Assembly (NCBI RefSeq): GCF_024267655.1 | Contig: NZ_CP100595.1 | Location: 1,798,001 to 1,862,000, forward strand | DNA: 64,000 nucleotides | Direction of reading: 5' to 3' | Source: Arcobacter roscoffensis | GTDB taxonomy: Bacteria; Campylobacterota; Campylobacteria; Campylobacterales; Arcobacteraceae | Translations under genes and position numbers: made by a program | In this document: piece after piece, positions 52,857 through 62,488 of the stretch | How the letters are laid out: each line of letters opens with the position of its first letter | Numbering within the stretch: the first letter of the stretch is position 1 | Notes under the pieces: generated by a model | Database searches by the model: none | Seen by the model: only the letters and a program-made list of their open reading frames with translations | What the model was told of the DNA's origin: nothing

Positions 52857-55800
52857 TTCTTAGATATATAAGCCTATAAACCATAGGTACATAATAAAGA
52901 TTAAGAATAGTAGCCCATAAAATACCAAAACCTAAAGCAACTGCCATTGGCTGAAGGATTAAAGCCTGTCCAGAAGCAAAGAAAATAAGACTACTTAATC
53001 CTAAGATTGTTGTAACAGAAGTTAATAAAATAGGTCTTAGTCTCATTTTTGCATACATTTCTAACTCAGGTAGTGTTTTTGCTTTTTTAATAAAGTCCAT
53101 CATAATAATACCATCATTTACAATAACTCCAGCAAGCCCAACCATACCAATCATACTAGGCATCGTAAGGTTTATATCCATCACAATATGTCCTATTAAA
53201 ACTCCAAGCATTGATAAGGGAATAGTACTTATGATAATAAAAGGTTTAATAATTGAATCAAACATCCAAACTAAAGCTATAAAAATTAAGATTATAGCTA
53301 TAAGTGCTGCTTGTCCCATCTCTTTTTGAACTTTTTCATTTTCTTGTTGTTCACCTTTTATTTCAAGTTTTACTTCCTTTGTTAAAAGAGCTAATTCATC
53401 TTTTAATTTCTCAAAAACTTCTGCTGATGTGATATTATCAAGTGAAGCTGTTACACTTATAATTTGGGCATTATCTTCTTTAAAGATTTGAGAATATGCA
53501 GGTATTTTTATGAACTCTACAACTTCTTTTAAAAGTACTTTTTGATTTGTTGAAGTAGTTACTTCAAAACTATCTAAACTACTTAAAATATCTTTAGAGT
53601 TACTTTGAAATACAATCTCTACAATTCCCCTATCATCAAACATTTTTGAGTAACTTCCTTTAAAATAAAAAGGTCTTAACTCATTTAAAATACTCTGCTC
53701 TGTAACTCCTAGTTCATTTCCATAAGAGTTTACTTTTAGTTTAAGTTCATAGTTTCCTGTAAGTGCATCATCTGCTATATTTGAAACCCCTTGAATATTT
53801 CCTAAACTATTTTTTAAAGAATCTACTGCTTTTAAAACCTTTTCATTATCTCCTGATAGTGCAATCTCAACATCATTTTTTACAATACCAGCTTGAGGAA
53901 CAAACACTTTTAATTCATCAAATCTACTTGAACTAATATCATCTTTTAAGACCTCTTTTAACTGTTTTACAACAGTTTGAGCATCAATAGTTCTTATCAT
54001 ATTTGTATCATCGTATTTTGGAGAAAGATAAGGGTTTATATATGTTTCAAATACATTTACAGGTGCTCTTTCATTTAAGTTTACAAATATATGAAAATAA
54101 AACTCTTCATTGTGTGGTTGGTTTTTACCATCTAGTTTCATACCTGTAACTGAAGTAACTGAACTTAAGGTCTTATCCATGTCCATATTTTCAAGTATTT
54201 TTTTCTCTATTTTATAAACTTCTTCTTCTGTTTGTTCTATTTTTTTACCAACACCAACAGAACCTGTTATATAAACTTGCGTTGAATCAAAAGCAGGCAT
54301 AAACTCAAACTTTTGTGTTTTAAAAATAAAAATTGTTGCAAAGATAATAGATCCAAGCATTAAAAATAAAGCTATAAATCTACCTTTTAATAAAAAGTCT
54401 AAAATATTCCCATAAAGTCTGTAGTTAAAATCCCAAACCTTATGAGATTTTCTCTCATCCTTACTTACTTTTAAAAGCTCTTTTGCATGAAGTGGTAAAA
54501 AAAAGAAAGCTTCCACAAGGGAGCTTATCAATAAAATAGTAATCATAATAGGAAGTATCTGCATAAACTTGCCAACTTCACCTGTCATTAGAAGTATTGG
54601 TAAAAAAGCAAATACAGTAGTAGCTGTTGCTGTTAAAACAGCAGGATACATCTCAATAGCTCCATCTTTAGCAGCTGTAAACTTATCTTTTCCCATCTCC
54701 AAGTGTCTATAAATATTCTCACCAACTACAATAGCCTCATCTACAAGCATACCAAGAGCAATCAAAGCACCTAAAAGTGAAAGCATATTTAAACTATATC
54801 CTAAATAATCAGCTGATATAAGACCTATCATAAATGAAGTGGGAATACCAATAGCAATAACTAAAGCAATTCTTACATTTATAAAAATAAATAGAGCAAT
54901 AAATAGCAAACATAAACCAAATAAGATATTTGAAACAACTGTATTTAGTCTGTTTTTAATCCAAATAGAAGTATCTATATAAGTATCAAAATCAAGATTT
55001 TCATATCTTTGCTCATAAGATTTTGTAATCTCTTTAATTTGTTTTACAAGCTCAATAGAGTCACCTTCAAAACCTTTATTAATACTAATAGCGATGTTTT
55101 CATTTGCATTATAGTGAGAGATATTTGCAACATCTGCAAGGGTGAATTTAATAGTTGCTATATCTTTTAAATATAATCTTTTACCTTCTATTTTTAGAAT
55201 AGTATTTCTTATATCTTGTATATTTTTAGAACCATTAAAAGTAGATAAATAGTAATGTCTAGATTTATCTTTTACAATACCTACTGGAAAAATAGTACTT
55301 ATATTTTGAACAGCACTTATTACAGATAATTTATTTAATCCATAAGCTTCTATTTTTTCATCATTAAAAGTAATCAAAAGCTCTTTATCGCTTTTTCCTA
55401 AAACATTTACCTCAGATAAATCTTTTAGCTTCATGATTTGTGATTTTACATCCTCTGCAACATCTATTAAATACTCTTTTGAAGCTTTTTTATCTTTTGA
55501 GTAAACAGCAACTGTAATCAAAGGAAAAGCATGTTCCATAGTCTTTACTGTTGGTTCATCCATATCACTTGGAAGATTTGGTTTTACTTTTGCAACTATA
55601 TCTTTTACATCATTTACTACATCTTCTGGCTTCTCGCCATCTTTTAAATCAACTTTTATATTAAAAAAACCATTTTTAATAGTTGATGAAATTTTCGTTG
55701 CTGCACTTAAACCTAAAAGTTCATCTTCTATATCACTTACAGCAATTTTATCAAGTAACTCAGAACTAGCACCCACATACGAGCCACTAATAGATACAGC

Positions 55801-55935
55801 TTCTAGGGCTGAGGGTGGGAATATCTCTTTTGGTATTTTAAAATATGCAAAAAAAGCTAATAAAAATACAAAAAGCAATAACAAATGGTTTAATATTGGT
55901 TTTCTTAGAGAAAAATCTATAATACTACTTATCAT
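52846..55935 (-). CDS. RND-family efflux pump, inner-membrane subunit
   Basis: The 1029-residue protein is a proton-driven RND transporter of the AcrB/HAE1-type superfamily. It has twelve membrane helices in two halves, with large periplasmic loops after helix 1 and helix 7. The proton-relay region is GMLVDEAIVVGENIYRHLEMG near residue 395 and MVGLAGVIVNDGIIMMDFI near residue 930. The first half has typical IPKEIFPP and SAATKISST elements. No periplasmic adaptor or outer-membrane channel gene is adjacent; instead it follows rsmH and an FtsL-like gene. The substrate is unknown. Confidence 0.92.
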   Translation of the reverse strand: MISSIIDFSLRKPILNHLLLLFVFLLAFFAYFKIPKEIFPPSALEAVSISGSYVGASSELLDKIAVSDIEDELLGLSAATKISSTIKNGFFNIKVDLKDGEKPEDVVNDVKDIVAKVKPNLPSDMDEPTVKTMEHAFPLITVAVYSKDKKASKEYLIDVAEDVKSQIMKLKDLSEVNVLGKSDKELLITFNDEKIEAYGLNKLSVISAVQNISTIFPVGIVKDKSRHYYLSTFNGSKNIQDIRNTILKIEGKRLYLKDIATIKFTLADVANISHYNANENIAISINKGFEGDSIELVKQIKEITKSYEQRYENLDFDTYIDTSIWIKNRLNTVVSNILFGLCLLFIALFIFINVRIALVIAIGIPTSFMIGLISADYLGYSLNMLSLLGALIALGMLVDEAIVVGENIYRHLEMGKDKFTAAKDGAIEMYPAVLTATATTVFAFLPILLMTGEVGKFMQILPIMITILLISSLVEAFFFLPLHAKELLKVSKDERKSHKVWDFNYRLYGNILDFLLKGRFIALFLMLGSIIFATIFIFKTQKFEFMPAFDSTQVYITGSVGVGKKIEQTEEEVYKIEKKILENMDMDKTLSSVTSVTGMKLDGKNQPHNEEFYFHIFVNLNERAPVNVFETYINPYLSPKYDDTNMIRTIDAQTVVKQLKEVLKDDISSSRFDELKVFVPQAGIVKNDVEIALSGDNEKVLKAVDSLKNSLGNIQGVSNIADDALTGNYELKLKVNSYGNELGVTEQSILNELRPFYFKGSYSKMFDDRGIVEIVFQSNSKDILSSLDSFEVTTSTNQKVLLKEVVEFIKIPAYSQIFKEDNAQIISVTASLDNITSAEVFEKLKDELALLTKEVKLEIKGEQQENEKVQKEMGQAALIAIILIFIALVWMFDSIIKPFIIISTIPLSMLGVLIGHIVMDINLTMPSMIGMVGLAGVIVNDGIIMMDFIKKAKTLPELEMYAKMRLRPILLTSVTTILGLSSLIFFASGQALILQPMAVALGFGILWATILNLYYVPMVYRLIYLRNAK

Positions 55936-56185
55936 TTTCTAACTTTAATGGGTTAAATAGTAGTGAATCAATAATTTGATTTTTAAATTTCATATCTTCA
56001 AGTTGTTGTGATAAAAACCTATTCTCTTCTTGAAGCGAAATATAATGGGCATATAATTTATTTACATCCTTACTTACATAATAGATATTATTTCTAAGAT
56101 ATATTTTTGGAAAATAAATTGTAATCGCAAATATTAATATGGTAAATACAATAATTAAAGAATTAGTAGCATTTAGCTTAATCAA
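55925..56185 (-). CDS. FtsL-like short bitopic protein with coiled coil
   Basis: The 86-residue protein has one membrane helix (LIIVFTILIFAITIYFPKIYL, about residues 9-28), preceded by a short cytoplasmic end and followed by a periplasmic heptad-rich helix (YISLQEENRFLSQQLEDM). Together with its place right after rsmH this is the FtsL pattern in the division and cell-wall cluster; the FtsL sequence is too variable for a motif. It overlaps rsmH by 8 bases and the RND gene by 11. In other bacteria the next gene would be ftsI, which is not here. Confidence 0.65.
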   Translation of the reverse strand: MIKLNATNSLIIVFTILIFAITIYFPKIYLRNNIYYVSKDVNKLYAHYISLQEENRFLSQQLEDMKFKNQIIDSLLFNPLKLENDK

Positions 56186-57080
56186 ATTTAAAAATCCTTA
56201 ATTTTGAACTTCTACTTCTTGGGTTTTGCTTTATCTCTTCTTTTGTTGGAATAATAGGTTTTTTTGTAATAACTTTTCCTAAAGCATGGTCATTTCCACA
56301 TGTACATCTAAATGCTTCAGGAGGACAAATACATGATTTAGTCCATTTTTTAAAATAGTTTTTTACAATTCTATCTTCAAGTGAGTGAAAAGAGATAATA
56401 GCCACAATACAATTTTTAGGTTTTGAAGCTTCAATAGAATCAAAAAGTCTTGTTAAAACTCCCAACTCATCATTTACTTCTATTCTAATACCTTGAAAAG
56501 GAAGAGTTGCAGGGTGTATTTTACCCTTGTGCATTTTCTTTGACAGAAACTCAGCTAACTCTTTTGATGTTGAGAAAGGTCTGTTATTTACTATTAAAGA
56601 AGCTACTTTTTTATACTCTCGTACTTCTCCATACTCTTTAAAAACTCTTTCTAGTTCACTTTGAGAGTATGTGTTTACTACTGTTGATGCATCTAAAGCT
56701 TGATCTTGATTCATTCTCATATCTAAAGTTTCACTTTCAAAACCAAAACCTCTATCAAGTTTATCAAGTTGAAGAGATGATACTCCAATATCAGCTAAAA
56801 TACCTCTAATATCATAATCCTTGAACTTTTCAAATACATGTTCAAAGTTTCCTTTATTGAAAGTAACTCTTGAAGAAAACTCTTCAAGTCTTCTTTCACT
56901 AAAATTTAAAGCTTCATCATCTTGATCATTACAAATAAGCTTTACAGTATCATTTTGTGATAATAAACCAAAACTATGTCCACCAAATCCAGTGGTACAA
57001 TCTATTATAAAACCCTCTTCTATATTATTGAAAGCTTCTAGTGTTTCATTATATAAAACAGGAATATGTGGAATTTGCAT
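56178..57080 (-). CDS. rsmH: 16S rRNA (cytosine(1402)-N4)-methyltransferase
   Basis: RsmH N4-methylates C1402 in the ribosomal P site. The 300-residue product begins MQIPHIPVLYNETLEAF, the family start, followed by DCTTGFGGHS (SAM motif), LADIGVSSLQLD, RGFGFE, DMRMNQ, ATLPFQGIRIEVNDE and IISFHSLEDRIVK, then a cysteine cluster CICPPEAFRCTCGN near the end. A longer in-frame reading exists back to 57158; the ATG at 57080 is preferred because AAGGA lies upstream and because conserved sequence starts there. It is first in an overlapping unit of four genes and is divergent from the class II aldolase. Confidence 0.95.
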   Translation of the reverse strand: MQIPHIPVLYNETLEAFNNIEEGFIIDCTTGFGGHSFGLLSQNDTVKLICNDQDDEALNFSERRLEEFSSRVTFNKGNFEHVFEKFKDYDIRGILADIGVSSLQLDKLDRGFGFESETLDMRMNQDQALDASTVVNTYSQSELERVFKEYGEVREYKKVASLIVNNRPFSTSKELAEFLSKKMHKGKIHPATLPFQGIRIEVNDELGVLTRLFDSIEASKPKNCIVAIISFHSLEDRIVKNYFKKWTKSCICPPEAFRCTCGNDHALGKVITKKPIIPTKEEIKQNPRSRSSKLRIFKFD

Positions 57081-57141
57081 TAAAACAGTCCTTATTAAAA
57101 TTAATATATAATATCCAAAAATATATTTAAGGCTTTTTAAA

Positions 57142-57720
57142 ATGATTGATAAAAACACAGTTAAGCTACTTAAGAATTTATCTTTAACTATGTTTAGAAA
57201 AAATTTCTTTGGTATTTACCATGGAGCGATCTCTGCAAAACTTGACCAAGAGAACTTTCTAATCAATACATCAGATGCAATTTTTGATGAAATGAATGAT
57301 AAATCTTTTTGTGAACTAAATCTAAATAAGCCTGATTACAGATGGAATATAGCTAGTATTGAATCTCATATTCATGCTTCTATTTATTCAAATATCCATG
57401 AAGCAAAATATATTGCTTTTGGTATGCCAATTTATACAACTGCTTATACTTTTGAACATGACCATATCTTTTTTGATGATTTTTTTGGAAAAACTGAATT
57501 TGGAGAGATTCCTATCTATGACCCAGGTGATTATAATACTTGGTATGATAGAAATTCACTTGAAATAACTAAGTATTTAAAAGAGAGTAGTCATAACCTA
57601 ATGGTTATAAAAGGAATAGGAACTTACGCCTATGATAGAGACATAAATGACCTTGTAAAGAAAATAGCAATACTAGAAAACTCTTGTCGTCTTTTAAGTA
57701 TAAAAACCTCTTTTGACTAG
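57142..57720 (+). CDS. Class II aldolase/adducin-family protein
   Basis: The 192-residue product fits the class II aldolase fold used for sugar-phosphate aldolases and related enzymes. Its early loop is FFGIYHGAISAKLDQENFLINT, then ESHIHASIYSNIHEAKYIA with the two His of the Zn site, and later a ghost-like MVIKGIGTYAYDRDINDLVKK region. A typical HGN/H metal triad is not fully clear at its C-terminal member, so the reaction is uncertain. AAGG lies upstream of the ATG. Divergent from rsmH. Confidence 0.8.
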   Translation: MIDKNTVKLLKNLSLTMFRKNFFGIYHGAISAKLDQENFLINTSDAIFDEMNDKSFCELNLNKPDYRWNIASIESHIHASIYSNIHEAKYIAFGMPIYTTAYTFEHDHIFFDDFFGKTEFGEIPIYDPGDYNTWYDRNSLEITKYLKESSHNLMVIKGIGTYAYDRDINDLVKKIAILENSCRLLSIKTSFD

Positions 57721-57843
57721 AAAATCACAAAATAGCTTTGTTTTTTGATTATTTTTATAGCAAAAGCCCCTAGTTTTAGCTATTCTAAAGCTTAAATACT
57801 ATAAAGTTTACTTAATTTAAATAAAAAAACAAGGAGTTCTTCT

Positions 57844-58119
57844 ATGAACAAAGCAGAATTTATTGACGCAGTAGCAGCAAAGGCTGGTCTATCTAAAAAA
57901 GATGCAAAGGGTGCAGTTGACGCTGTATTAGATACAATTACTGAAACTTTAGTAAAAAGAGAATCTGTAAGTTTCATTGGTTTTGGTACATTTACAACTG
58001 CTGATAGAGCAGAAAGAACTGCTAAAGTTCCTGGTACTGACAAAACTGTTAAAGTTCCAGCTACTACTGTTGCAAAATTCAAAGTTGGTAAAGCTTTAAA
58101 AGAAGCTGTAGCTAAGTAA
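57844..58119 (+). CDS. hup: Histone-like DNA-binding protein HU
   Basis: A 91-residue HU/IHF-type nucleoid protein: MNKAEFIDAVAAKAGLSKKDAK, an arm region with DRAERTAKVPGTDKTVKVPA, and the final KFKVGKALKEAVAK. It bends and compacts DNA as a dimer. The intervening RESVSFIGFGTFTTADRAER has the canonical GFG(T/S)F loop. AAGGAG precedes the ATG. A TATAAA-like box lies about 40-50 bases upstream and a strong terminator follows, so it is a single-gene unit. Confidence 0.96.
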   Translation: MNKAEFIDAVAAKAGLSKKDAKGAVDAVLDTITETLVKRESVSFIGFGTFTTADRAERTAKVPGTDKTVKVPATTVAKFKVGKALKEAVAK

Positions 58120-58142
58120 TCTATCACTTATAAATACCTTGG

Positions 58143-58173
58143 AAAAGGACTCATTTTTTATGAGTCCTTTTTT
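58143..58173 (+). terminator. Intrinsic terminator of the HU gene
   Basis: AAAAGGACTCA and TGAGTCCTTTT form a perfect 11-base stem around a T-rich loop, followed by further T. Confidence 0.9.
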
Positions 58174-58287
58174 AATGTCTAAAATATCCTCCTCTTTATT
58201 TAATCTTCATATAAAATTTTCTATAAACATAAATATTAAAGTACTTATTAGTTATAATTATTTTTTAATCATAAAAGGTCTAAGATA

Positions 58288-60231
58288 ATGTCAGAATTCA
58301 AAAAAAAAGATAATATATTAAAAATTATTAAATATGGCCCCCTACTTTTTGTACTTTGTCTTTCAATAACTATTACAAGTATTGTAATTACTCAAAAAAA
58401 TAACTTTTTTAATCAAGAGATTAGAAAAGCTGAAAATAATTACTTAGAAAGAAATAAAAAAAGAGTAAAGGAAGAAGTACAAAGAGTATATGACTATATA
58501 AAAGATAAAAAACTTGATTCTGAAAAACTTTTAAAACAAAGAATAAAAAATAGAGTCTATGAAGCTCATCAAATAGCTACTAATATTTATGAAAACGAAT
58601 TACTTGACAGACTAGATGGACATGAACATTCAAAAAGACATATATTTAATACAATAAAGTATGCCCTATCAGGAATTGTTTACAATAATGGTAGAGGATA
58701 TATTTTTATTGATGATCTAAATGGAGTAAAACTTCTACAGCCTCTAAATAAAGAACTTGAAGGAAAAAATTTCTATGATTATGAAGATGCTCAAGGTTAT
58801 AAATTTATTAGAAAAATCATAAATACAATCAAAAATAAAACAGAAGCTTTTGATTCTTATTACTGGTACAAAGATAAAAATGATAAGCAAGCGTATGAAA
58901 AGATTAGCTTCTATAAATATTTTGAACCCTTTAATGTAGCAATTGGTACAGGTGAATATATTGATGAGTTTGAAAAAGAGCTTCAACAAGAACTTATAGA
59001 ATATATTCAAAAGATAAGATATGAAGACAACTCATATATTTTCTTATTTGATAAAAAAGGTGTTAGTCTTACTCATTATAAAAAAGAGTATATTGGTAAA
59101 AATAGAATTAATGAAAAAAATGATAAAGGACAATACTTTGTAAAAGATATTTTAAACTTAGCAGAAGAAAAAGGCGAAGGTTTTTATGAGTATCAAGCAA
59201 CTATAAATCCAAGTACAAATAATATGAAAAACAGTAAGAAAGTCTCATTTATAAAAGAGTTTGAAGATTGGAACTGGGTTATAGGTACAGGCTTTTATCT
59301 TGATAAACTTGAGCAGAATGTTAGTCAAATTAAAAAAGACTTAATTTTCTCAAATAAAAAGTCTATAGAGCAAATCATTTTTTTTAGTATAATTTTAACT
59401 CTTCTTTTTATTCTACTTTCTTTTTATATAAGTAAAAAGCTATCAATCATGTTTGAAAACTATGAAAAAGATATAAGAGATCAAACTAGCAAATTAATTG
59501 AAAAAGAGAACTTATTAATTCAACAATCAAAAATGGCAACAATGGGTGAGATGATAGGAAATATTGCCCATCAATGGAAACAGCCTTTAAGTTTGATAAG
59601 TACTTCAAATGGTATGTTAAAACTAAATAAAGAGTATAAGAACTTCTCTGAAAAACAACTTGATGAAGCTATTGAAAATATTGATAACTCTGTGCAGAAT
59701 TTAAGTGAAACAATTGATGACTTTAGAAATTTCTTTAATCCAAACAAATCCTTAAGTCATTTTAAAATTGAGCATTCGTTTGATAAAACATTTAAACTTA
59801 TAGATTCACAATTTAAAAATAATAATATTGAGATAATCAAAGATGTTGAAGATATAGATTTATATTCATATGAAAATGAACTATTACAAGTTCTAATAAA
59901 TATAATCAAAAATGCAAAAGAACAATTAGAGAAACTAAAAAATGACAGAATAAAAATATTACAAATAAGTGCAAAGAAAGAAAATAATACCCTTATCATA
60001 AAACTTATTGATAATGGTGGAGGAATAAAAGAAGAAAACCTAGATAAAATCTTTGATAATCATTTCACAACAAAAAAAGAAGAAGGTGGATCAGGTATTG
60101 GTTTATACATGAGTAGACAAATTATTCAAAATAGTTTGCAAGGCGAAATCACCGCTTACAATACAACACTTGAATATAAGGACTATAATTTAAAAGGAGC
60201 TTGTTTCCAAATAAAGCTACCCCTTGTTTAA
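58288..60231 (+). CDS. Sensor histidine kinase with double Cache-type periplasmic domain
   Basis: The 647-residue protein has a membrane helix at about residues 13-30 and another at about 365-385, flanking two Cache modules. The modules show GYIFIDDLNGVKLLQP and SYIFLFDKKGVSLTHYK, each later closed by a G-T-G-x-Y/F-(I/L)-D motif. A coiled coil leads to the kinase core: H-box MIGNIAHQWKQPLS (H about 427), N-box LINIIKNAKEQL, and G1/G2 boxes DNGGGI and GGSGIGLYMSRQI. The HQWKQPL type is common in Campylobacterota. No response regulator gene is adjacent on the same strand. The sensor resembles that of the GGDEF protein at 5925-7682. Confidence 0.92.
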   Translation: MSEFKKKDNILKIIKYGPLLFVLCLSITITSIVITQKNNFFNQEIRKAENNYLERNKKRVKEEVQRVYDYIKDKKLDSEKLLKQRIKNRVYEAHQIATNIYENELLDRLDGHEHSKRHIFNTIKYALSGIVYNNGRGYIFIDDLNGVKLLQPLNKELEGKNFYDYEDAQGYKFIRKIINTIKNKTEAFDSYYWYKDKNDKQAYEKISFYKYFEPFNVAIGTGEYIDEFEKELQQELIEYIQKIRYEDNSYIFLFDKKGVSLTHYKKEYIGKNRINEKNDKGQYFVKDILNLAEEKGEGFYEYQATINPSTNNMKNSKKVSFIKEFEDWNWVIGTGFYLDKLEQNVSQIKKDLIFSNKKSIEQIIFFSIILTLLFILLSFYISKKLSIMFENYEKDIRDQTSKLIEKENLLIQQSKMATMGEMIGNIAHQWKQPLSLISTSNGMLKLNKEYKNFSEKQLDEAIENIDNSVQNLSETIDDFRNFFNPNKSLSHFKIEHSFDKTFKLIDSQFKNNNIEIIKDVEDIDLYSYENELLQVLINIIKNAKEQLEKLKNDRIKILQISAKKENNTLIIKLIDNGGGIKEENLDKIFDNHFTTKKEEGGSGIGLYMSRQIIQNSLQGEITAYNTTLEYKDYNLKGACFQIKLPLV

Positions 60232-60263
60232 AGAATACTAAGAACTAAAGTTCTAAGTATTCT
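60232..60263. terminator. Bidirectional terminator between convergent genes
   Basis: AGAATACTAAGAACT and AGTTCTAAGTATTCT pair over 15 bases with one mismatch and a two-base loop, between the histidine kinase and the GGDEF gene; the latter's stop lies inside it. Confidence 0.75.
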
Positions 60264-61867
60264 ATTTTATTTCTACCATTTTCTTTTGCTTTATATAGTT
60301 GCTCATCAGCTTTTTTATAAATATCCTCAACTTTAATATTTTCATTATTGCCTAAAGAGATTATAAGTGTTCCAAATGAAGCAGTAACTACACTTAATGG
60401 TGTGTTTTTCTCATGTTTGATATTTAATTTTTCTATATTTAGCCTAGCCTCTTCAACTAAGTCCATAATATTAAGTTTTGTTTTCGAGCTAATTAAAACC
60501 CCAAACTCTTCACCACCTAATCTAAACACTTGGTCATCACCTCTTTTAAAAGTAGTTTTTAGACTATTTGCAACTTTTATTAAAACATCATCTCCATCTT
60601 GATGACCATAAGTATCATTATATTTTTTGAAGTTATCTATATCAAGTAAAATAAAAGCAAAAGTATTGTTATTTCTTACACTCTCTAAAATAAAATTATG
60701 TGCTGTATCATTAAAATATCTTCTATTATATAAGGAAGTTAAACCATCTGTAATTGAAAGTTCGTAAATTCTTTTTTTATCACTTATATCTTCTCTAATA
60801 GCAAAATAGCCTGTAATATCTCCATTTCTATTAAATTTAGGTTCAATTACTGCTTTTACCCAATAGTAAGTTCCATCTTTTTTAAGGTTTTTTATCTCAC
60901 CTTTCCAAGTTTGTCCCTTTGTTATTGTATTCCACAACTCTTCGTATAAACATTTTGGCATATCTGGATGTCTTACAATATTATGACTCTTTCCTATTAA
61001 TTCTTCTTTTTCATATCCTGATATTTTACAAAAGGCTTTTGATACTGTTTGAATATTCCCTTTTATATCTGTTGAAGAAGTAATAATATTTTCATCAAAT
61101 ATTTTATTAAAGCTTTGAATATCTTCTATTTTTTTTATATTTGAAAAAGTATCTAAAACTTTAGATTTTAATTCTTCTTCTAAAATTGGTTTATTCAAAT
61201 AGTCATTTGCCCCATTTTTAAAAAGTTTTATTCTTTGCTGTGGATTATTATCTGAACTAATTATCACGATGGGTAAAGAACTTGTAGTTTTATCTTTTCT
61301 AATTGCTCTTGTAAGTTCCAAACCATTCATTTTAGGCATATTATAATCACTAATAACCATTGAAATATCTTTATTATTTTTAAGTTCATTCAAGGCTTCA
61401 TCACCATTTGGAACAGTTTTAACCTTTAAAAATAATGTCTCTAATGTTGCTTTAATTTGTTGGGCTACAACATTTGAATCTTCAACTACTAAAACTTTTG
61501 TATCTTTTATATATAAAAGTAATTCAGCTAAGTCATATACATTTTCCAATCCATGAATAGAGTCTTTTGATACATAATCAATGATATTCAAATTATCTAT
61601 ATTACTCATAAAACTATCATCAATTTTTGAACTTAATACAATTGTAGGGATATTCGCATTTTTAAAAGTATCTAATAGTTCACCATTTAAAGCATCAGGT
61701 AATACAAGATTTGATATTGCTATAAAAAAGTTATTAGATAAAATAAGTTGTTCTACTTCATTTAGTGTTTTTGCTTTGTAAATTTCAAAGTTATTTTTCT
61801 CTAGAAACAACTCTTCTAAAACATTAATAATTAGCTTAGAATTATCTACTAATAATATTTTCTTCAC
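60245..61867 (-). CDS. Response regulator-type diguanylate cyclase: REC(degenerate)-REC-PAS-GGDEF
   Basis: The 540-residue protein has four domains. A first receiver-like domain (1-115) has only one acidic residue in ILLVDNS and asparagine in place of the phosphate-accepting aspartate (ISNLVLPD), so it is probably not phosphorylated. A second receiver (125-245) is intact: VVEDS, ISDYNMPKMNG, IISS and NKPI. A PAS domain with a PAC tail follows (GYEKEELIGKSHNIVRHPDM, then TYYWVKAVIEP, GYFAIREDI). The GGDEF domain has an intact RLGGEEF near residue 454. It is convergent with the Cache histidine kinase, its plausible partner, though that is inference. Confidence 0.92.
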   Translation of the reverse strand: MKKILLVDNSKLIINVLEELFLEKNNFEIYKAKTLNEVEQLILSNNFFIAISNLVLPDALNGELLDTFKNANIPTIVLSSKIDDSFMSNIDNLNIIDYVSKDSIHGLENVYDLAELLLYIKDTKVLVVEDSNVVAQQIKATLETLFLKVKTVPNGDEALNELKNNKDISMVISDYNMPKMNGLELTRAIRKDKTTSSLPIVIISSDNNPQQRIKLFKNGANDYLNKPILEEELKSKVLDTFSNIKKIEDIQSFNKIFDENIITSSTDIKGNIQTVSKAFCKISGYEKEELIGKSHNIVRHPDMPKCLYEELWNTITKGQTWKGEIKNLKKDGTYYWVKAVIEPKFNRNGDITGYFAIREDISDKKRIYELSITDGLTSLYNRRYFNDTAHNFILESVRNNNTFAFILLDIDNFKKYNDTYGHQDGDDVLIKVANSLKTTFKRGDDQVFRLGGEEFGVLISSKTKLNIMDLVEEARLNIEKLNIKHEKNTPLSVVTASFGTLIISLGNNENIKVEDIYKKADEQLYKAKENGRNKIEYLEL

Positions 61868-61962
61868 TGTAATTCCCCAAGTTAGTTTTAGTTATTATAA
61901 CTAATAAAAACTTGGTGAATATAAAATTTATTTTAAATTATTGTATATTACATGTCTTAATT

Positions 61963-62421
61963 TTACGAGATGTCTTCTTTGTTTTCTAATATCTTTTTTG
62001 TAACCTCATGTCTAAACTCAAACATTTTAAGTAAATCACTGTATACAAAAGGTTCTAAAAACTCACCAATTATTCCAAATGGCATTTCATAATTTACTAC
62101 ATCTTTTAACTCTGTAAATTTTTCATGCTGAATAAAAATATGTTGATGTTCCCAATACTTAAATGGTGATTTTAAAGCTGTATCAACAATTTTTAATGGT
62201 CTTTGGCTTTTTGATATTTTTACGGTCCAGTTAATTGGAATATAATTTTTAATACTTTTAAGTTTTAAGATTTCACCTTCTTGGGCTTTAAAATCAGGAG
62301 TTAAAAGTTTTACTTTTATATCAGGAGGTGTAATTTTAGTTAGGTTGTTGGTATTTGTATGAAAATCAAAAAGTTCTTCGGCAGTACACTTAATAAGAGT
62401 ACTCTTTTCAAATCTTTTCAT
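61963..62421 (-). CDS. SRPBCC-family (START-like) protein
   Basis: The 152-residue protein fits the SRPBCC ligand-binding fold: beta start MKRFEKSTLIKCTAEELFDF, helix NLTKITPPDIKVKLLTP, then WTVKISKS, KYWEHQHIF and a long C-terminal helix (SDLLKMFEFRHEVTKKIL). This subgroup (cyclase/dehydrase- or 'SulA-like cell division inhibitor'-annotated) has no agreed function; it may bind a hydrophobic small molecule. The ribosome site GGAGGG before the ATG is stronger than usual here. It stands alone between two signalling genes. Confidence 0.8.
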   Translation of the reverse strand: MKRFEKSTLIKCTAEELFDFHTNTNNLTKITPPDIKVKLLTPDFKAQEGEILKLKSIKNYIPINWTVKISKSQRPLKIVDTALKSPFKYWEHQHIFIQHEKFTELKDVVNYEMPFGIIGEFLEPFVYSDLLKMFEFRHEVTKKILENKEDIS

Positions 62422-62488
62422 AATACCCTCCTTTTTTATTTAAATTTTAACAATAAAAGCAGAGTATTAATATATAAAAAATGTTAGC

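Noticed and set aside
57081-57158. Longer RsmH start at 57158
   Set aside because: The extra 26 residues are hydrophobic and A/T-driven, overlap the divergent gene start, and the conserved protein begins at ATG 57080 with AAGGA upstream.
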